A DNA stretch of 64,000 bases from Typhlomys cinereus (taxonomy: Eukaryota; Chordata; Mammalia; Rodentia; Platacanthomyidae): NCBI GenBank assembly GCA_023101885.1, contig JALPQD010000828.1, positions 186,001 to 250,000 of the forward strand, given 5' to 3'. Position numbers and translations under genes: made by a program. The notes below the pieces were generated by a model. That model worked only from the letters and a program-made list of their open reading frames with translations. It made no database searches and was not told the origin of the DNA. Positions 57,860 through 64,000 of the stretch are shown one piece after another. The stretch's first letter is position 1. Each line of letters begins with the position of its first letter.

Positions 57860-60100
57860 CCATGGTGGGTGGGGAGGCCCAGCTCGCTCTGGCTCCTGCG
57901 AGCCAGGGGCCCCCACAACCAGTTCCAGATCAAGTCCTTTGGAAATGGCTGTGTCCAACCAGAGCTTCCTGTGTGACCAGGAGTAAACCTGAGGCTGCCA
58001 CACTGGGAAGAGGTGTCTGAAGGAGCCAAGCTCAAACACTCTGCCACACTGCAGAGCTCGGCTGGGCTGGGCTGCATCCCCTGCCCCCCATGGGGATGGG
58101 TGGTCTCTAGTTCTGCCCTGGTGGAAAGAGTGAGAGAGAGAGAGAGAGAAGGAAGAGGGGCACAGAAAGGGAGAATTAATGTGAGAAGAGACGAGACAGA
58201 GGTGGAAGACACGAGGAGACAGGGCAGGAGGAGAATGGGGAGGAGAGAAGACAGGGGGACTCGAGAAAGGAGACCAGAAGACGAAGAGTGGGCCGGAACA
58301 GGTAGTGGTAGGAGGCGCCAGGGTTCTGCTTTGGTTCTCCCCCAAATCCACAGCCTGGCAGGCCCTTCTAGGCTGTCGCCATTCTTGTAGCTCAGCACAA
58401 GAGCCAGTGAATGGAGCCCACGGGTCTGGAGTATCCTTGCCAGCAGACAGAGGCCCCAGGTGGCCCCCCCACTGGGACGATGCCTTGTCCCTTAGCCCTG
58501 AGGGGCCGACGCGCTCCCCAGTGCTTGGCCAGCGGCTGGGGCATGGCTAGCTGGGCTCTCAAGAGCAGAGTTCCCAGGTAAGAAATGCTGGCTTAGAAGA
58601 GTGTTCAGGCCCAAACTTCAGGCTGCATTTGTTGATATATTTTGGAGATTTGTATTTGGATGATGTATTCTTCTGTAATGCATGCTTTTCCAGTCAATTT
58701 TTTTCAAGGCTTTTTTTTTATAGCTTATTTTTTTTAATCCTTTATATCAGTCAAAGATTTTGTGGGGTTTTTTTTTTTAATTATACATTTGTTTCCCTAC
58801 AGATGGATTGGAAATGGCCTGGTCTATTCTTAAGCTACAGAAGCTGATATTTTCAGGTCTCAATGTTTGTTAGGGCACTAGGGCTCTAGCCACTTCCCTT
58901 CTTCCCTCCCAAGTGCAATCACAGAGCAGGAAGATCAGGGGAGGCAGCACCCCTCTGCCTGGTAAAGGTTGAAAGCAAAGTACCAACCCAGGCTGGCATC
59001 TGAAATGAATTCTCCAACCGGCCTGGTCCTCAGGCCATGTGCTGAGCTGTGCTTGGTGAATGTGCCAAGCAGTCAGCCACCCTGTGCACGAGAGCATGAG
59101 CCAGTCTCAGAAGAGCAGGCCCTGGGCCTATGCATGGTGCACCCCAGACAGGGAAAGCAAGCTGCCTGGGATTAGGGATGCACTTGACAGAACAGGCCTG
59201 GTGACTGTGACCAGGAGGGTGCCATCCAGTGTCCATGCGCCAGATTGTTCCTTGAAGAGGTGGATAAGAAGAGAGAACCACCTTCTCCAGTAGAAGGAGG
59301 CGGCGTCACCCTCTGCGAAGCAGGCAGAGAGGATTCAGGCTATCTGAGCCATGACCTCTTGCTGATTACAGCAGAGCTTCTTTACACCCAAGAAATTTTT
59401 ATATGCCCTAAGCTAATAAACCATAAAGAAATTTGTTATAAAACAATTCCTTGACATGCATATAATTTTACTGTGTATTAAAATAAAGCAAATTTGCAAT
59501 AAGATGGATGTGCTCATTTATTTTTATATAAAGAATTAAATCTTGGCAGAAAACTTAGTACTGTGGAGCATAGCACATGTATGAGCTCAGAGTTGGTCTT
59601 TGTTTTGATTTTATAGTTTTAAATGTTAGGACTGCCACGTCATGTAAATGTACTACAAAGTATGGCAGAAGGACCATTTCAGAAATTGTTGGAAATTTTG
59701 TTCTAATCGCAAACCAAAATTCATTGGATGAAGCTTTTGAAACTCTAGTCAGCAGTTTTTAAAAATCAAACATTTTAGTACAAGAGAATTCAAAGATGTG
59801 CTAATCTGATTCATGTGGGGGAAGATGATAGAAAAGTCTTCAGTGTTTTCTGTAATTAAGCCATTGTGTTTCTGTAAGAGCAGGTACTTTGCAGTAAATG
59901 CAGCTCCTAACATGCAATAGTTTTGAGTCTGTGCGGAGGTGTTTGAGGTGGTGCTGGTTGGTGTTGTGTGGCACCCATGGTGCCAAGTGAATGTATGTGT
60001 TCAGAACCAAGACTGAAGTTGCACAGTGAGATCCAGGTGAGTGCTGTTAGAATGTCTCAGATTTATCATATCTTGATTTTGAAATAACAATGGCTTCTTT
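57860..60100. other. Intergenic stretch downstream of C3orf20
   Basis: A purine-rich (GA)n patch lies at 58128-58285. AATAAA hexamers occur near 59416 and at 59482-59487 in A/T-rich sequence, which could be a distal poly(A) site or another transcript end, but no exon is recognised. Confidence 0.35.
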
Positions 60101-60194
60101 TGGCTGATGCCACTTTTTTTTTAACCCATATACTGGAAGCTGGGGCTCCCTCCTATCCTTTTATGGTATAGAGAGGTCTAAGGCTTTCTAAGGC

Positions 60195-60955
60195 ACTAAG
60201 TGTGGCCTGATTCAAGTAGATTGTAAACACATGAAACCCCTGCTGTTGCCACTCCACCTATAGCCCTTGTAGATATCATCAATCAAGCACCGCAATGTGA
60301 AATCAGTAAATCTGAGTGCAAAGTCTCCAGCAATCGTCACCAATGAACACATTTGCTGCCTTCCATAGAGTCGCCCTTTCTTCTGCTTCAGACACAGAAT
60401 GCGCTTGAAGGAAGGGTGGTGGAATTCCAAGTTCAAAGGCTGGTTCTGTTAGAGGCCTTGCTCATGTGCAGGAGGAAGTAAGTGGCATCTGATGACTTCC
60501 CAGGATTCATGTGGCAGGACACAGGTCATGACAAGAGCCCCACAGCCTCTGGAAAATGGCCAGGTTGTTATCACTGAGGGCCAGTGAAAGCCAAGAGGAG
60601 ACTATCAAACGAAGAAGACCCAGGGTTCAGGGAAACTGATCCCCTACTCTGCAAAAATGGAGACTGAAGTCCAAAGAAAGTCCATAGAGTCAGCTTGCAG
60701 CAGCATTAGGTAAAGGTGTTAGATCCACCCTGCTCCTCCAGGACATCCCTTTATGTGCATGTGGACCCCACCAGGCAAGGGAAAGACTTCTGTCTCTAGC
60801 AAGACCATGGATCCAAAAACCTGGAGGAAATACTGGACAATGTCAAATATCTGCTTTAATTGGGTAGCAGAACTCTCAAAGAAGTAAGGAAATCCTTGGG
60901 GGCTAAAAACCAAAAGGAAGTGGGGAAACCACAAGGTTTCTCTGACCAACAAAGT
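60195..60955 (-). pseudogene. Possible coding-derived relic, source unknown
   Basis: On the minus strand two open stretches (60952-60719 and 60436-60212) have codon-like text such as ILCLKQKKGRLYGRQQ and LKQIFDIVQYFLQVFGS, separated by stops. I cannot assign a parent gene. A chance origin or an old retroelement is possible. Confidence 0.2.
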
Positions 60956-60957
60956 AC

Positions 60958-61200
60958 AAGGTGGTCTTCTACCAACCTGTGCTGAAACAGCTAAAGAGTC
61001 AGATGGGAGAAAGAATCAGTCTTTACCTCACACCAATCATGATCTTAATTCAGCATAGAATTAAGAGCAGTGTATGAGAGCCAAATTACAAAACTTGCAG
61101 AAGAAAATATTGGATAAAATATTTGTGATGTTGAGCAACATAAAAAGAAGGAAAATTAAAATTTAAAAGAATTTTTTAAAATTTGAAATATCTGCTATCT
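60958..61200 (+). mobile_element. Possible L1 ORF2 relic
   Basis: GAATCAGTCTTTACCTCACA, AGCCAAATTACAAAACTTGC and AGAAGAAAATATTGGATAAA resemble L1 ORF2 text in order (the kind of block after the reverse transcriptase). It is short and diverged. Confidence 0.45.
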
Positions 61201-61249
61201 CCTATCCCAAAAACACTTCTAATAAAATTTTTAATAAAAAGGTACTATA

Positions 61250-61503
61250 GTACCAACTGTAGAGATGGCTCAGAGGTTAAGACTCTGCCTCAGATCCCAG
61301 GTCCCATGTAAAATTGTCAGGCAGAGGTGGCCTACGCTTCTGGCCCCGGTGGGTGGAATCTGGGAAATCCCAGAGTGAACAAAAAGGAGGTAGAAGCAAT
61401 CCAAGATGATTCCCAAAGTCACTTCTGATACACATATACAGTGCCCTGATAAACACATACAATGCCCTGTCTGTCGACAGACAGATAGACAGACAGACAG
61501 ACA

Positions 61504-61542
<39 letters not shown>

Positions 61543-61555
61543 AGTAAAAATCTTA
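61250..61555 (+). mobile_element. Older SINE (family B), sense
   Basis: TGTAGAGATGGCTCAGAGGT head (B box lost by deletion), GAATCTGGGAAATCCCAGAG body, then (AGAC)n(AC)n at 61476-61540. Confidence 0.8.
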
Positions 61556-61669
61556 AGATGCAGTACAAATGAAAACTAGAAACTTCTAGGATGGTTAAAG
61601 GATGCTTTAAACTCAAGAACATGGATATTTGGTTAATTTTAAATGGACTAAACAAAACTGGCCTTGTTT

Positions 61670-61828
61670 TTTGTTTTTTGGTTTTTTTTTGAGACAGGTT
61701 ATCTGTAGCCCAGGCTGCCTTAACTCGCTCAGTAGTTAGGATAACCTTGAGATCCTGACCTTCCTGCCTCCACCTCCCAAGTTCTGGAATGAAAGGTGTG
61801 TGCTAGCATACCATTTCATTTTTTCTTT
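61670..61828 (-). mobile_element. B1 SINE, antisense
   Basis: A T-rich tail, TTTGAGACAGGTTATCTGTA, CCTGCCTCCACCTCCCAAGT and GTGTGTGCTAGCATACCAT follow antisense B1. Confidence 0.85.
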
Positions 61829-61924
61829 TTTTAGTTGCTAGAGTGTTTTATTGACATCCAAAATTTCTCTTCGTCAGTCTATATGTTTGTTGTGAAGATG
61901 CTTTGATGAGAGTCTCTACTTTTT

Positions 61925-62240
61925 TTTTTTTTAAAGGGATTCTTTTTTATTATTATTATTATTATTATTTATCAACTGTGTGTATGTGCGCGCCTCGCAG
62001 TGTCGTTGTGTGTGTGTGTAGTGTGTGTCGATGTATGTGTAGAACCACGAACAATTCGCGAACCACCAGGGACGCCTCCACCTCCTTCGGCCCGGGATTC
62101 ACAGGCTCCGCCCTACCAGAGACCAGAAGCGAAGGCCGCCCCCCGCTTCGTCTGGCGTCTATACGTGGGATCTGGGATCCGAACTCGGGACCTTCCGCCT
62201 GCAAGGCGGAGGCTTAACCCCTGAGCCACCTCTCCAGCCC
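61925..62240 (-). mobile_element. Young tRNA-SINE (family A), copy 8
   Basis: GAGAGTCTCTACTTTTT at 61908-61924 and 62241-62257 forms a perfect 17-base target-site duplication. CpGs are well kept (CGAACTCGGGACCTTCCGCC), suggesting the youngest copy in the window. Confidence 0.94.
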
Positions 62241-62641
62241 GAGAGTCTCTACTTTTTGACTGAGAGCTTTAACATGCTTATGTTTATTGGCTCAAAAAGA
62301 TGGCTCGACAGGCACAAAAGCTTGTTGCACGGGTCTGACATTAGAAGGTGGCTCCTTGCAATCTCTCAACTGAACCCAGAGCTCACTGATGGACCAGCCC
62401 AAGCTTGCCCTAGGGATTATGTCTTTGGCATCCAATGCTGTGGTCACAGGTGGTTGCCTTGCTTGCCTGGCTTTTATGTGGATTCAGGCAAATAGGAACC
62501 TAAAAAACGTGGATAGCAACCTAACTATCCAAAATGTTATTTAAGTCAAAAATATACAAGACAAGAAAAGATGCTATATAGTAGCAAAGAGACACATCGG
62601 AACAAGAATGATTATGCATTTATTTGAGTATATGCATTTAA

Positions 62642-62790
62642 TTGAGGACTGGGTGTGGTGTTACATACTTGTGATCCCAGCATGAGAGGGGCAGAGGCCT
62701 GGAGGTTCAGGAGTTGAAAGGAGCCTCAGTTACATAGTAAGTTCAAGGTCAGCCTAGACTACACGAGATTCCATCAAAAAAAAAGGAAGG
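62642..62790 (+). mobile_element. B1 SINE, sense
   Basis: GACTGGGTGTGGTGTTACAT, GTGATCCCAGCATGAGAGGG, AAGGTCAGCCTAGACTACAC and an A tail leading into (GGAA)n at 62781-62830. Confidence 0.88.
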
Positions 62791-62832
62791 AAGGAGGGGA
62801 GGGAAGAAGGAGGAAGGAGGAGAGGAAGGGGA
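62781..62832. repeat. (GGAA)n purine tract
   Basis: GGAAGGAAGGAGGGGAGGGA-type purine text seeded in the B1 tail. Confidence 0.9.
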
Positions 62833-62869
62833 TGTAGGAATGCTGTCTAAATATGAGGAAGGATTCATT

Positions 62870-63612
62870 AAGAGGAATATAGTGGAATAAGTGATGAAAA
62901 TGATAAAGTAATTATAAAATAAATAGTATAAAAAATAAAAAAGAAATTATTATAAATAATATAGAAAAATAACGAAAAGTAAATTAATAAGTAAGTAATG
63001 TAACTAAACCTCGGAGATACATCCATACCTAACCAAATGCCATACATACATCCAGCCCTCACTAGCTACAAGAAATACATAATACAACCACCAGACCTCC
63101 ATCAACTCCCTCCCGACACTGCCCTCCCCGTCCCTCTTAATTCATTCGCTTCCTTCCTTCCCTTACAGTACGGCCTTCCTAAGTTCCGTTCCTTCCTTCC
63201 TAACCGCCCCTTCGCCCTCTCCCCCTCCCTTCCTTCCGCCCTCCCTCCCCTCCCTACCCCCATCTCCTCCATACTCCTTCCAGGGCCTCTCGCCTTCCCT
63301 CCAGGAAGCTTCTCAGACGCTACCCAGCTTGCCTGTGGAGCGCTTGTACTCTTCGTCTCTGTGTGCTCCTCCTTCCGCTAACGCTTCGTTTATATCCTAT
63401 CGTCCTTGCGTCGCCTCAGTAGTCTGCTTGTTGTTCTGTGGTGTGTGTAATGCCCGCAACGTACCGCACGAAAAGACAGCCAGCCAGCAAGACCGCCCTA
63501 CACTCAATACCCGCACGAAAGAAAGGCAAATTAGGAACCCAGCCGGGCCCGCCCGCTTTTTAACGCTCTTTATAACCGTCCTATGCAGGTCAGGATTTGT
63601 TTAAAATACGAC
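62870..63612. other. Compositionally anomalous block
   Basis: The first ~130 bases are A/T/G text with almost no C. The rest is C-rich, low in G until about 63300, with about 30 CpG by hand count and no clear repeat or exon. It borders a purine tract and may be a poorly resolved repeat or unusual sequence. Confidence 0.6.
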
Positions 63613-64000
63613 AGCCCACCTCCCATATATTAATATGACAGATGAAAATATAAGCAGAGCTGTCAAAGAACTGAGTTAGACAATACGTAAGGAGGACTGT
63701 TGTATATAATGCGAATGGTCTGAGATGGGGAATCTCCAGCATCTCCTCCACTGTATATGGAGTCAATATGCTTCTGAGTGGGCCCATTTGAGCATTTCCA
63801 AGAGGTAGTAACTAAGGGAAGACCATCCCTCAGAGTGGATGGCACAAAGAGAAAGAGATCCAAGGAGGAAGCCTGCTACTTACTGTCTGGCTTCTTGCCA
63901 TGACCCATCCTTCCCTGATGCCTAGAACCAGTTTCTGTGGCTGCCTAACATGGACTGAAGACTAGAAGCTCTCCAGGAACTCTCCCGGCCTTCAGACCAA
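63613..64000. other. Intergenic right edge, unassigned
   Basis: Normal composition returns. TGGACTGAAGACTAGAAGCT and CTCTCCAGGAACTCTCCCGG recall a frequent rodent retroelement end, but I cannot name it. Confidence 0.3.

Overview
The window is nuclear DNA from a rodent. B1-type (7SL-derived), B2/B3/B4-like (tRNA-headed) and ID-type SINEs, rodent-style L1 fragments and many long microsatellites fill the space between small coding exons with GT-AG introns. A roughly 300-base SINE with a tRNA-like head and repeated TSD-flanked copies is not one I can name from the mouse or rat set, so the species may be a non-murine rodent (a dipodoid such as a jerboa or jumping mouse is possible; this is a guess). 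All homology statements come from recollection and reading, not from a database search.

Layout. Positions 1-3.6 kb hold the 3' end of CCDC174 on the + strand: two last coding exons (1672-1824, 3000-3298) and a short 3' UTR with AATAAA at 3563-3568. From 3.6 to 12.1 kb is intergenic sequence with an L1 ORF2 relic, a 17-unit minisatellite grown out of a B1 SINE (about 5.6-6.18 kb), and nested SINEs. From 12134 to 57757 lies one complete gene on the + strand, the orthologue of human C3orf20 (FAM194-domain protein). I could join 15 coding exons by hand into a single open frame of 2712 bases, 903 codons plus stop, against about 904 residues that I recall for human. Its poly(A) signal is at 57826-57831. 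The order CCDC174 then C3orf20, same strand, is the order in human 3p25. From 57.8 to 64 kb is intergenic: SINEs, a possible decayed retrocopy and a compositionally strange block at 62.87-63.61 kb.

The most notable gene-level observation is intron 5 of C3orf20 (22031-25660). It starts with a perfect U12-type AT donor (ATATCCTTTT) and ends in AG after a U12-like branch site, so it looks like a minor-spliceosome AT-AG intron cutting the FAM194 domain. Other notable items are a run of TSD-flanked young SINE insertions (some nested, one 5'-truncated), a B1-derived 33-base VNTR, a 1.16-kb almost pure polypyrimidine tract in intron 12, a tiny upstream ORF whose stop overlaps the C3orf20 start codon, and consistent antisense orientation of the recognisable L1 relics inside C3orf20.

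I found no new enzymatic system, operon, CRISPR array or intact mobile element. Most long open frames in the window are by-products of tandem repeats or of SINE copies.
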